Positions 42,023 to 49,318 of a stretch of DNA of 49,318 nt are shown one piece after another (positions within the stretch are counted from its first letter, which is position 1; each line of letters opens with the position of its first letter). Origin of the DNA: Methanosuratincolales archaeon (GTDB lineage Archaea > Thermoproteota > Methanomethylicia > Methanomethylicales > Methanomethylicaceae). The stretch is from assembly GCA_014361445.1 (NCBI GenBank), contig JACIVQ010000005.1, positions 1 through 49,318 on the forward strand, read 5' to 3'. The notes beneath the pieces are model-generated. The model saw only the letters and a program-made list of their open reading frames with translations. It was not told the origin of the DNA and made no database searches. A program made the translations under genes and the position numbers.

Positions 42023-43738
42023 AAGATTCCTCTGAAGATCCCGAGGCTCAGCTTGAACCTGCGGAAGAAGCACGCCGAGGTCTCCGAGGTCGCCCTCCTC
42101 GAGATGGGGAAGCCCAAGACCCTCGAGGAGGCCCTCAGCCGGTGCCCATACCTGCAGGAGTACCTGGAGCGCATCGGGAGGAGGCCCGCGTACGTAGAGG
42201 AGCTCAGCTACAATACCAACCCCGGGGAGAGGGCCGACATAATCTACCCAGTGGGCGAGGGGATTTTCGTCCACGTCGAGACCGGTGGGGAGGTGGGGCA
42301 CTACAACGTGATCGAGCCCCCAAAGCAGAGCCCCCAAGTGATAGAGGAGGTCGAGTCGGCCGTAGCGCTAATGATCACTAACAGTAACAGTAAGAATGAG
42401 AAGGGTAAGGAGAAGGAAAAGAAGGACGAGAAGGAGAAAGATGAGAAGAAGGAGAGGGCAGAGGTCCTGACCAGCCTCTTCAAGGAGGCCATGAAGAAGG
42501 GGAGGCTGAACGTCAAGGGCAACCCGGGCTGGGTCCTCTACCACTTCCTGAGGGAGAAGGTCGGCCACGGGTTCTTGGATCCCTTCCTCCTCGACGACTA
42601 CCTTGAGGACATAAGCATACCCGGAGGGGGGAGGGTATTCGTCTACCACAAGCTCTTCGGCTACCTCGAGACCAACGTCCAGGTCGAGCGGGCGGAGGTC
42701 GACAGGCTCCTGAGGAGCATAGCCGAGCGGTACGGGAAGATCCTGAGTTTCTCGAACCCAATCGTGGACATCCACCTCCCGGACGGGTCAAGGTTCAACA
42801 TCGTCTTCGGCGAGGACATAAGCCTGAAGGGAAGCAACTTCACCATCAGGAAGTTCAGCAAGGAGCCCATCTCCGTGGCCCACCTCATCAAATGGGGGAC
42901 CCTCTCCCCCGAGATGGCGGCCTACCTTTGGATGCTACTCGAGACGGGCGTCTCGTGCTTCGTCTGCGGCGAGACCGCGTCGGGCAAGACGACGACCCTG
43001 AACGCCCTGACCGCGTTTATAAAGCCCAACGCTAAGGTCGTAAGCATAGAGGAGACGCCCGAGGTCAACATACCCCACAAGAACTGGGTGAGGGAGGTCA
43101 CCAGGCTCCACAGCGGGAGCCCGGTCACGATGTTCGACCTCGTCAAGGCAGCCCTGAGGCAGAGGCCGGACTACATAATCATAGGCGAGATACGCGGGGA
43201 AGAGGGGCGCATAGCCTTCCAGGCGATAGAGACCGGCCACCCCGTAATCTCGACGATGCATGCCGGGAACCTGGGCCAGCTCTTCCAGAGGCTCACCTCC
43301 GACCCGATAAACGTCCCAAAGAGCCACGTGGACAGCCTGAACCTCGCGATCTTCCAAGCGAGGGTGGAGAGGAACCACAAGTTCATAAGGCGCGTGACTT
43401 CGGTGAACGAGATCATAGGGTTCGACAGCGACCTCGGGCAGCTGAACTTCATGCCGTCCTTCACTTATGACTTCGATGCCGACGAGCACAGGTTCACCGG
43501 GTCGAGCTTCTTGGTGGAGGCAAAGGTCCTCCCGCTCAGGGGGCTGGGGATCGGCGACCTGGACAGGCTCTACGAAGAGATGAGGATGAGGGCCGGGATA
43601 TTAAAATGGCTCGCGGAGAACGACCCTAAATATGCCAGCGTCTGGAAGACCGTGATATCCGTGGACAACTACGGGGTAGAGTGGGCATACAGCAGGATCG
43701 AGAAGGGGCTCAAGCCATGGGGTGAAGAGGAAGAGTAA
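42020..43738 (+). CDS. arlI: Archaellum motor ATPase ArlI
   Basis: The 572 residues form a type II/IV secretion ATPase: an N-terminal domain, then Walker A GETASGKTTTLNAL near residue 317, the Asp box (VSIEETPEVNIPH), Walker B YIIIGEIRGEEG near 397 and the His box STMHAGN near 418. It powers assembly and rotation. Near residue 120 is an inserted Lys/Glu tract (KNEKGKEKEKKDEKEKDEKK) from 6-base-periodic DNA, not found in the usual ArlI. TTG start after AGGGGGC. Confidence 0.93.
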   Translation: MKIPLKIPRLSLNLRKKHAEVSEVALLEMGKPKTLEEALSRCPYLQEYLERIGRRPAYVEELSYNTNPGERADIIYPVGEGIFVHVETGGEVGHYNVIEPPKQSPQVIEEVESAVALMITNSNSKNEKGKEKEKKDEKEKDEKKERAEVLTSLFKEAMKKGRLNVKGNPGWVLYHFLREKVGHGFLDPFLLDDYLEDISIPGGGRVFVYHKLFGYLETNVQVERAEVDRLLRSIAERYGKILSFSNPIVDIHLPDGSRFNIVFGEDISLKGSNFTIRKFSKEPISVAHLIKWGTLSPEMAAYLWMLLETGVSCFVCGETASGKTTTLNALTAFIKPNAKVVSIEETPEVNIPHKNWVREVTRLHSGSPVTMFDLVKAALRQRPDYIIIGEIRGEEGRIAFQAIETGHPVISTMHAGNLGQLFQRLTSDPINVPKSHVDSLNLAIFQARVERNHKFIRRVTSVNEIIGFDSDLGQLNFMPSFTYDFDADEHRFTGSSFLVEAKVLPLRGLGIGDLDRLYEEMRMRAGILKWLAENDPKYASVWKTVISVDNYGVEWAYSRIEKGLKPWGEEEE

Positions 43739-43778
43739 GACTCAGCTACCCCGCAACTGAATCCAAGAGCCTCCTTGG

Positions 43779-45386
43779 GTGACCTTGATGAAAAATGATG
43801 TGAAATCAGGATCAACGCGACCCTCCATGAAACGGGGAGCGAGACTAGCGCAGCTCTCCCTTGCGACCCTCTGCGCCGTCGCCACCGTCCTCTTTATACG
43901 AGGGGAGACCATCCTAGCAGGTACCCTCCTCTTCGGAGCGTCCATGCCTGCCCTTTACATACTCATCGTCTATATGAAGAGCCCCAAGGCGAAGCTCGAC
44001 ATGCGGCTCGTCATGAGTATAATACACATGTACGCGGTGAGCCTCGGGGAGGCGGGGCCGGACGAGCTCATCGGAGTCGTGGTCAGGTCCCCGGAGTACG
44101 GCTTCTATAGCAAGATCTTCAACTCTGTGAGGAGGCTCGCGAAGGACTTTGGCTACGGGTTCAGTAAGGCCATACTCTACGTCTCGAAGACGGTCAAGCC
44201 CCCGCTCAAGGACATCCTGATCCGCTTCTCAGAGATCTTCTCGAGTGCAAGGCCCAGGGAGTTCTTGGAGCTCGAGCTCTCGACAATCATGGAGGAGTAC
44301 TCCGGCCTCTATTCCAGGATGATAGAGTCGATGAAGCTCCTCGGAGGGATGTTCTCAACGTTCCAGAGCGTCTCGATCTTCGTGGTCCTAACGGTCGCGA
44401 TCCTAATGATATTCATTACCGATGAGAGGGTTGTTACCGCCGCTTACCTGATAGCCATCGCATCGGTTATCATCATGTTCTTGGCATTCCGGATGATCTC
44501 AATGAAGGAGCCGCTCGTGTACGTGGGGGAGAACCCGTCCAGGCCGTACAGGCTTTTCAGGCTGGCCTTCTTCATAGCCCTCGCCCTCATGCCAATATCA
44601 GTTGCAGCGGCATTCCTCTTGGGCATCCCCTACGGGCTGATGGCTGCAGGGGCCGCCGTCCTCCTCCCAGGGGCGCTTGCCTACAAACTCGAGGCGCACG
44701 TTACATCATTGGACGAGAACTACCCGACCTTCCTGAAGGCCCTCGGCGAGAACCTCGCTTCTACCTCGGATCTCAGGTCTGCCCTCAACTACGTCCTCTA
44801 CATGGAGCTGGGCCCCCTCAAGGAGCTCGCCCTGAGGGCCTCGGCGAGGCTCGGCGTGGGCGTGAGCGGCGAGGCAACCTTCACCCTCCTCGCCTCGGAG
44901 GCATCGTCATACAAGATCCACATGTTCAATAAGATCTTCTTGGACGCGTTCAAGAGCGGGAGCAATACCGTAGAGGTCGGGAAGACGCTTGGTAACAGCC
45001 TGATAAGGTTCCTAGAGTTCAGGAAGAGGCGGATGGCGGTCGCGAAGAGCTTTGAAGGGGTAGTGATGATCCTCCAGCCCATAACGGTTGCCCTGCTCAT
45101 CATCCTGGGCAACCTCTGCCGGGTCTTCGCCTCCATGTTCGTTTCGCTCCCTTACTTCGAATTCGGGACCGTCCCCCTGAACATAATAAACACGGGGAAC
45201 GTCGTGTTCATACTGTTGATAACCATCCTTAACTCGCTCGCGATAATGGAGGCCAGGGGAGGGTTCTGGGGGTCCAGCCTGCTCTACGCGGGGCTCCTCT
45301 TCCTCGTCAGCGGGGGCGTCTGGATAGGGGCCGAGTACCTCGTCGAGCAGATGTTCGGGCAACTCCAAGCCCCCCTATTCACATGA
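43779..45386 (+). CDS. arlJ: Archaellum membrane platform protein ArlJ
   Basis: The 535 residues include about nine hydrophobic helices, with a first pair near residues 25-70 and others at 205-255, 270-310 and the C-terminus, separated by two cytosolic helical domains (TadC/GspF-like, for example LKALGENLASTSDLRSALNY). It anchors ArlI in the membrane. The start is GTG/TTG at 43779, with ATG 43788 (MKNDVKSG) as alternative. Last recognised gene of the operon. Confidence 0.9.
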   Translation: MTLMKNDVKSGSTRPSMKRGARLAQLSLATLCAVATVLFIRGETILAGTLLFGASMPALYILIVYMKSPKAKLDMRLVMSIIHMYAVSLGEAGPDELIGVVVRSPEYGFYSKIFNSVRRLAKDFGYGFSKAILYVSKTVKPPLKDILIRFSEIFSSARPREFLELELSTIMEEYSGLYSRMIESMKLLGGMFSTFQSVSIFVVLTVAILMIFITDERVVTAAYLIAIASVIIMFLAFRMISMKEPLVYVGENPSRPYRLFRLAFFIALALMPISVAAAFLLGIPYGLMAAGAAVLLPGALAYKLEAHVTSLDENYPTFLKALGENLASTSDLRSALNYVLYMELGPLKELALRASARLGVGVSGEATFTLLASEASSYKIHMFNKIFLDAFKSGSNTVEVGKTLGNSLIRFLEFRKRRMAVAKSFEGVVMILQPITVALLIILGNLCRVFASMFVSLPYFEFGTVPLNIINTGNVVFILLITILNSLAIMEARGGFWGSSLLYAGLLFLVSGGVWIGAEYLVEQMFGQLQAPLFT

Positions 45387-45463
45387 GCAGGGGCAGGAGC
45401 AAGAAGGGGATGATAGGACACAGGCCCCCGCGCAGCAGACGGATCGCGGACCGGAACCAGTAG
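45383..45463 (+). CDS. Possible 26-residue basic peptide overlapping the arlJ stop
   Basis: An ATG overlapping the arlJ stop (ATGA) opens 26 codons rich in Arg and Ser (MSRGRSKKGMIGHRPPRSRR). Translational coupling is possible, but there is no homologue I know and the minus-strand gene reads through the same DNA. Confidence 0.25.
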   Translation: MSRGRSKKGMIGHRPPRSRRIADRNQ

Positions 45464-45706
45464 TCTCCGAGGACGCACTGCCGCAATCTCCTCGCCCTCT
45501 CTCAGCCACCGCTCCTCCCTCTCCAGATGGTGCCTCTGGATCTCCTCCATCCTTGCGTCTTCGCGCCCCGAGAAGTACTTCACGTCAGTCATCCTCTGCA
45601 TTAAGGGCACCTCGTCGGGGATGTTGGCGTACAGCGAAAACGAGACCAGCAGGGAGTAGTACTTCAGCATGGCGTCCGTGATCTTCATGTGTTGCTCTTG
45701 CCTCAT
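45390..45706 (-). CDS. Small helical protein convergent to arlJ; true end uncertain
   Basis: From ATG 45706, seven bases after GGGAG, the frame encodes KITDAMLKYYSLLVSFSLYA, then VKYFSGREDARMEEIQRHHL and REERWLREGEEI, a plausible helical protein. After about residue 70 it becomes Pro/Arg-rich and runs antisense to arlJ until 45284, which looks like a lost stop codon or a frameshift. I give 45390 as a nominal limit; the open frame itself ends at 45284. Family unknown. Confidence 0.4.
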
Positions 45707-45726
45707 GTTTGCTCCCTTAATTAAAC

Positions 45727-45738
45727 GAATATATAAAA
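45727..45738 (-). promoter_or_regulatory. TATA box of the small minus-strand gene
   Basis: Reading leftward, GATTTTATATATTCG lies about 26 bases ahead of the ATG at 45706, suggesting a nearly leaderless transcript. Confidence 0.45.
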
Positions 45739-45861
45739 TCTGGGAGGAAAATGGGACGCCCAGACAAAACGTGGGACGACCCAGATGAGGCATATGACGA
45801 CGTTAAGGGCTCAAAATATGGATATAGCCCATGATTTACATATATTTAGATTGGTGAGAGT

Positions 45862-46614
45862 TTGCAGGTAAAGGTCGGAACATGTGGTTGGAGTATCAGA
45901 GGAGGAAGGTCAGCTTATTTCAAAAAATTCTGTTGTATAGAGCTTCAGGACACTTTCTATAGGCTGCCGAAGGTAGAGACTGCACAAATTTGGAGGAGAG
46001 AGGCGCCGGAAGGCTTCGAGTTTGTTGTGAAGGCGTGGCAGGCATTGACACACCCTGTCAACAGCCCTACATGGAGGAGGGCGGGCGGTCCGCCCAAGTG
46101 GGGCAAGGCGGAGAATTTCGGATTGTTGAGACCAACTGATGAGAACTTCAGGGCTTGGGAGGAGACTCTAAGGGTCTGTGAGGCGCTTGGGACGAGATTT
46201 GTGGTCGTCCAGACCCCGCCTGCGTTCAAGCCCTCCCCCGAGGCGGTAGAGGGAATGCGAAGGTTTTTCACGTCGATAGAGAGGCGGGGGGTTAGGATCG
46301 GTTGGGAGCCGCGAGGTGAGTGGAACCGGCGACCTGAAGAGGTCAGGGCACTTTGCAGAGAACTCTCTCTGATCCATGTGGTAGACCCCTTCAGGAGGAT
46401 GCCATTTCTCGAGAGCGACGTCGTCTACTTCAGGCTCCACGGTATTGGCGGCGAAGAGACAAACTACAGCTATGCCTACACCGACGAAGATCTGATGAGG
46501 CTAATGCGCATCCTTGATGACGTAAAGTGGGCAGATATAGCCTACATAATGTTCAACAATTTGAGTATGGCAAGGGACGCCCAGAGGTTTCTGAGCCTCC
46601 TAGGCAGCCGCTAG
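45862..46614 (+). CDS. DUF72 family protein
   Basis: The 250 residues have the DUF72 TIM-barrel features: KVGTCGWSIRGG at the start, FYRLPKVETAQIWRREAPEG, FVVKAWQALTHP, and FVVVQTPPAFKPS, with DVVYFRLHGI near the end. The family is widespread, with unknown enzymatic role. TTG start shortly after GGTGAGAG. Moderate GC marks the return to ordinary chromosomal sequence. It is followed 15-40 bases later by the isochorismatase-like gene. Confidence 0.9.
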   Translation: MQVKVGTCGWSIRGGRSAYFKKFCCIELQDTFYRLPKVETAQIWRREAPEGFEFVVKAWQALTHPVNSPTWRRAGGPPKWGKAENFGLLRPTDENFRAWEETLRVCEALGTRFVVVQTPPAFKPSPEAVEGMRRFFTSIERRGVRIGWEPRGEWNRRPEEVRALCRELSLIHVVDPFRRMPFLESDVVYFRLHGIGGEETNYSYAYTDEDLMRLMRILDDVKWADIAYIMFNNLSMARDAQRFLSLLGSR

Positions 46615-46653
46615 CAAAATATTTATACCGTGACCATGAAAGGTCAAGTTGCT

Positions 46654-47208
46654 ATGAAGCCCGCTTTAATTGTAATAGATATGTTGAATGACTTCGTCTA
46701 CGGGGCGCTGGCTAGCCCAGGGAGCAGGGAGATCGTCCCAAACATCAAAAGGCTGATAGCTAAAGCCAGGAGCCTGAGGATCCCAGTAGTTTACGTGTGT
46801 GACGCCCACTACAAGGACGTGGATTGGGAGCTGAAGCTTTGGGGTCCGCATGCCCTGGCAGGTACAAGGGGGGCAGAGGTCATAGACGAGCTTAAGCCTG
46901 AGCAGGGAGACTTCTTGGTGAGGAAAAGGAGGTACAGCGGCTTCTTCCAGACCGACCTTGGGATCCTTCTTAGGGAGCTTGGTGCAGACACGCTCATACT
47001 CACGGGGATAGACACCTCTATCTGCGTGAGCCACACGGCGGCTGACGCCTTTTACAGAGGTTATGCGTTGATTGTGCCGAGAGATGCCGTTGCCACATTT
47101 GACCCGAAGGATAACGAACAAGCCATCAGTTACCTGAAGAAGGTATATGGAGCAGAAATCACCACAACGGATGAACTGATCCTTAAGCTCGAAAGGAAGT
47201 TGCGGTAG
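46654..47208 (+). CDS. Isochorismatase-like cysteine hydrolase (nicotinamidase type)
   Basis: About 184 residues with the catalytic triad visible: Asp in VIDMLNDF near the start, Lys in LVRKRRYSGF near 90 and Cys in GIDTSICVSHTA near 125. The family hydrolyses amides such as nicotinamide or isochorismate-type ethers; an NAD-salvage role is possible but unproven. ATG 46654 is preferred over the GTG 46630 of the track because of AGGTC upstream. Confidence 0.88.
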   Translation: MKPALIVIDMLNDFVYGALASPGSREIVPNIKRLIAKARSLRIPVVYVCDAHYKDVDWELKLWGPHALAGTRGAEVIDELKPEQGDFLVRKRRYSGFFQTDLGILLRELGADTLILTGIDTSICVSHTAADAFYRGYALIVPRDAVATFDPKDNEQAISYLKKVYGAEITTTDELILKLERKLR

Positions 47209-47312
47209 ACTTTTGATAGCAAAGAGACTATTCGCACTTATTATCCATTATTAGAAGTTGTTTGTTCAAAATTTTCAAACAATATGTTATTAGTAAGTCA
47301 AGATGAAGTAAA

Positions 47313-47362
47313 CTTGCGGATTCATCCTTTTTCCACACCGCATTTTTTGCGGATCCGCAACC
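47313..47362. repeat. Inverted repeat TTGCGGAT...ATCCGCAA
   Basis: An eight-base perfect inverted repeat with about 33 bases between the arms; the right arm itself contains the palindrome GCGGATCCGC. It lies in the gap after the isochorismatase-like gene and could act as terminator or binding site. Confidence 0.5.
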
Positions 47363-47404
47363 CAGACGGGACAAAATGCCTCGTCTGGAATAAAATTTAA
47401 CAAC

Positions 47405-47654
47405 GTGAGCGGGAAATCCCACGTGCTTCAGCTGTGGGATGAGAGTGGACATAATCTTTATGCCCGCCCTTTTACACTGTTATTCTGCTAGGCATGGGGC
47501 AGGCCGAAGTTACGCCTGTGGAGATCAGGACCTCCGTAACCCGCCTTCCACACGGGCTTTGCTGAAACGGCCTCGCCAAAGGAGGTCTCCGCTGTGGGGA
47601 TCGAGTCCGATCGGAGAAGCAGGAAGCCCACGTCTTTAGACGTGGGTAGCTCAC
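47405..47654 (+). mobile_element. Full copy B of the 250-bp IS200/IS605-derived element (solo omega-RNA type)
   Basis: Left end GTGAGCGGGAAATCCCACGTG, a TATA-like TAATCTTTATGC near 47456, a leftover TnpB C-terminal frame (MGQAEVTPVEIRTSVTRLPH) near 47493, then GCTGAAACGGCCTCGCC, AAGGAGGTCTCCGCTGTGG and CGAGTCCGATCGGAGAAGC, which can pair in several stems, and the right-end hairpin CCCACGTCTTTAGACGTGGG with TAGCTCAC. In TnpB systems the RNA guide scaffold lies exactly at this place, ahead of the right end. Neither TnpA nor the TnpB nuclease core is present. Confidence 0.8.
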
Positions 47655-47789
47655 CTAAACTACCCCCTTCCCCCACAACACGGCGGTTTCAAGCCAACAT
47701 ACTATACCATAACAATGCCAAATTGTGATTAAAATCTTCAAAATATTAAAATAAATGAGCCTTAAATAACGACCTCAACGGTGAGTATA

Positions 47790-48692
47790 ATGAAGTTCGC
47801 AACATGTCAGTGTGAAGAAAGGACTTTCCCGTGCCTTATAAAGGGGGATTATGCCATAAAATTGACCTCGTTCTTGTGCTTGAGGTCCTTGAACCTGCAG
47901 GGAGCGAAGGACCTCTTGCCATTTATAGAGCGGATAGATGGAAAAGGGCTGAACCTACTAAAGGAGGAGGTCGAATCAATATCGAGTAAAACGCTTGAGG
48001 CGATGGCAGAGAATGGCGAGGCGGTGAGGTTAGAGAAATTGAGGCTTAGAGCGCCACTCCTCAGACCGCCCTCGGTCTTCTGCCTCGGCTTCAACTACAA
48101 GTCTCATGCCCCAGAACTCAACAGACCCATACCCGAGGTCCCAATAGTATTTCTCAAGACCTCAAATTCGGTTATAGGCCCCGAGGAGGATATCATACTC
48201 CCAAAGGTCTCCAACAGGGTCGATTATGAAGTGGAGCTGGCAGTGGTAATGGGGAGGGGAGGGAGGTACATAAAGAGGGCTGAGGCTTACGATACCGTCT
48301 TCGGGTACACAATCCTGAACGACATTACGGCGAGAGACATACAAGCTAAGGATTTCTCCCTCTCCAGACCATGGCTAAGGTCCAAGAGTTTCGACACTTT
48401 TGCGCCAATAGGTCCAATCATAGTCACGCATGATGAGATAGGCGATCCAATGGCACTAGATCTGGAGCTGAGGGTTAATGGTGAAGTGAAGCAAAAGTCT
48501 AACACTAGGGAGATGATCTTTGACGTCCCTACAATAGTCGAGTATATATCCTCGTTCACCACGCTTGAGCCGGGGGCGATAATAGCCACAGGGACGCCAG
48601 AGAAGATAGGGCAATTAAAGGACGGCGACGTTGTAGAGGCTTATGTAGAGAAGATAGGCGTTTTAAGAAATAAAGCGGTCTCAGAGCGTTGA
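47790..48692 (+). CDS. Fumarylacetoacetate hydrolase (FAH) family protein
   Basis: About 300 residues; the C-terminal 220 form the FAH fold with FCLGFNYKSHAPEL, then the metal ligands in DYEVELAVVMGRGG, YTILNDITARDIQ and SKSFDTFAPIGP, and the closing ATGTPEKIG. The family cleaves or decarboxylates acylpyruvates in aromatic breakdown or acts as oxaloacetate decarboxylase/tautomerase. ATG 47790 follows GGTGAG by five bases and is preferred to GTG 47781. The stop overlaps the start of the next gene (TTGA). Confidence 0.9.
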   Translation: MKFATCQCEERTFPCLIKGDYAIKLTSFLCLRSLNLQGAKDLLPFIERIDGKGLNLLKEEVESISSKTLEAMAENGEAVRLEKLRLRAPLLRPPSVFCLGFNYKSHAPELNRPIPEVPIVFLKTSNSVIGPEEDIILPKVSNRVDYEVELAVVMGRGGRYIKRAEAYDTVFGYTILNDITARDIQAKDFSLSRPWLRSKSFDTFAPIGPIIVTHDEIGDPMALDLELRVNGEVKQKSNTREMIFDVPTIVEYISSFTTLEPGAIIATGTPEKIGQLKDGDVVEAYVEKIGVLRNKAVSER

Positions 48693-49318
48693 TCTATTTG
48701 AGGGCAAGGAAAATAACACTGGTCGCACTCCTAGCAGCCATTTACGCAGTGGTCAGCCTACTACCCGGTTTCCCGGTGGTCGGCGTTCCGGGCTCGGACA
48801 TAAGGCTCACCCGGTCGCTTGAGATGGGTTACGGGGTTGCGCTAGGACCCTTCCTTGGACCTCTGTCAGCCTTCGTGGGCGCAGTTGTTGGTAGGGTCGC
48901 CACTGGCGGTGGGACCGCCATACTCTTCACCCCTCTTGCACTCGTCTCATCATTCATGGCAGCCGCCATGGCTAAGCGCAGGATTTTTGGGTTGACGGGC
49001 TGGGCAATATCCTCGCTTTTGTTTGCAGGGATTATACTACTGTGGTACGCAACGCCCGCCGGGCAGAGCATCCCGCTTTATGCAGTTCCACATATAATAG
49101 GGTTGGGAATTATCTTTATATTGAGAGGAAGAATAACAGATTTGCTCCATTCACAGAAGAGGAGAAGCATATTCGCGGGGCTGATACTTTCAAGCTATCC
49201 TTCAACGATGGCTGGGCAGATGTTGGGAAACTTGATCTTCCTATTTTTATTTAATCCAGCACCCGTGTTCTTTATGACGGTGCTTCCTATCACCATTTTC
49301 GAGAGAGTGGTGATAACT
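48689..49318 (+). CDS. Membrane protein, ECF-transporter S-component-like (runs off the window)
   Basis: The ORF track misses this because no stop lies in the window. TTG 48689 overlaps the FAH stop; TTG 48698 is an alternative. 210 codons are open to the last base. The product has about six hydrophobic helices (ITLVALLAAIYAVVSLLPGF, then YGVALGPFLGPLSAFVGAVV) with the start pattern of ECF substrate-binding subunits. Ligand unknown. Translational coupling with the FAH gene is likely. The 3' end is not seen. Confidence 0.65.
   Translation, partial: MIYLRARKITLVALLAAIYAVVSLLPGFPVVGVPGSDIRLTRSLEMGYGVALGPFLGPLSAFVGAVVGRVATGGGTAILFTPLALVSSFMAAAMAKRRIFGLTGWAISSLLFAGIILLWYATPAGQSIPLYAVPHIIGLGIIFILRGRITDLLHSQKRRSIFAGLILSSYPSTMAGQMLGNLIFLFLFNPAPVFFMTVLPITIFERVVIT

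Noticed and set aside
45284-45389. C-terminal tail of the 169-aa minus ORF
   Set aside because: Antisense to the conserved end of arlJ and of odd composition; probably read-through after loss of the true stop.
45751-45834. 27-codon ORF with a good GGGAGG site (MGRPDKTWDDPDEAY...)
   Set aside because: The only TATA element nearby fits the divergent minus-strand gene and would start inside this ORF; no homologue known. Kept only as a possibility.
47472-47676. Short ORFs on the minus strand at element copy B
   Set aside because: Antisense readings of the transposon-derived element, repeated at each copy.
1-49318. Search for tRNA, rRNA and CRISPR arrays
   Set aside because: No T-loop GGTTCRAATCC with matching arms, no rRNA signature and no regularly spaced repeats were seen by eye; a computed scan could still find a short tRNA.

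Overview
The window reads as a chromosomal stretch of a TACK-type archaeon, probably close to the Bathyarchaeia/Methanomethylicia/Crenarchaeota range, though I cannot name the species. Reasons: an ESCRT-III/CdvB-like protein, two Cren7-like small chromatin proteins, a PDCD5-like protein, a complete archaellum operon, TATA boxes about 25 bp ahead of short leaders, and GTG/TTG starts beside purine-rich Shine-Dalgarno sequences. A bacterial-type GrpE-DnaK-DnaJ set points to a moderate-temperature lineage. No rRNA, tRNA or CRISPR array was found.

Layout. 0.2-1.5 kb: P-loop ATPase and a short tyrosine recombinase (possible relic of an integrated element). 1.6-21.7 kb: ordinary chromosomal genes of moderate GC: an Ig-like surface protein, B12-type radical SAM, PaaK plus ACT protein, a zinc-ribbon Cren7-like protein missed by the ORF track, an aminotransferase, MarC, PiT phosphate permease with a PhoU-like partner, ESCRT-III, a LutA/LutB-like Fe-S pair, grpE-dnaK-dnaJ, a PDCD5-like protein, a membrane-anchored cysteine-peptidase-like protein, a Rossmann protein, RNase HI and a secreted protein.

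22.1-45.5 kb: a visibly GC-richer island. It opens with a decayed histidine kinase and a receiver-domain protein that has lost its phospho-acceptor Asp. Then come a very large, divergent TFB-like protein, a second Cren7-like gene, several orphan genes, a V4R-domain protein, an amber-interrupted helix-turn-helix gene, a primase-like protein with a C-terminal PriCT-like region, a winged-helix protein and an archaellum operon (arlB, arlB, arlC/D/E-like, arlG, arlF, arlH, arlI, arlJ). Inside it lies an AT-richer insert (about 28.2-32.3 kb) with a two-gene PIN module, a radical SAM gene, an IS110-like tail and a Cas4-like tail; the insert is bordered by two half copies of a small transposon-derived element.

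45.7-49.3 kb: return to ordinary genes (DUF72, isochorismatase-like, FAH-family, and a membrane protein running off the end).

Two signals cut across the window. First, a family of about 250-bp elements with IS200/IS605-like ends, a leftover TnpB C-terminus and an omega-RNA-like segment occurs as two full copies (18.5 and 47.4 kb, in opposite orientation) and several partial ones. Because it lies both inside and outside the GC-rich island, it argues that the window is one genome and not a chimera. Second, imperfect tracts with a 6-base period recur in coding and non-coding DNA, mainly from 17 to 43 kb, and encode alternating dipeptide stretches inside otherwise conserved proteins. All functional calls come from reading motifs by eye; no searches were run.
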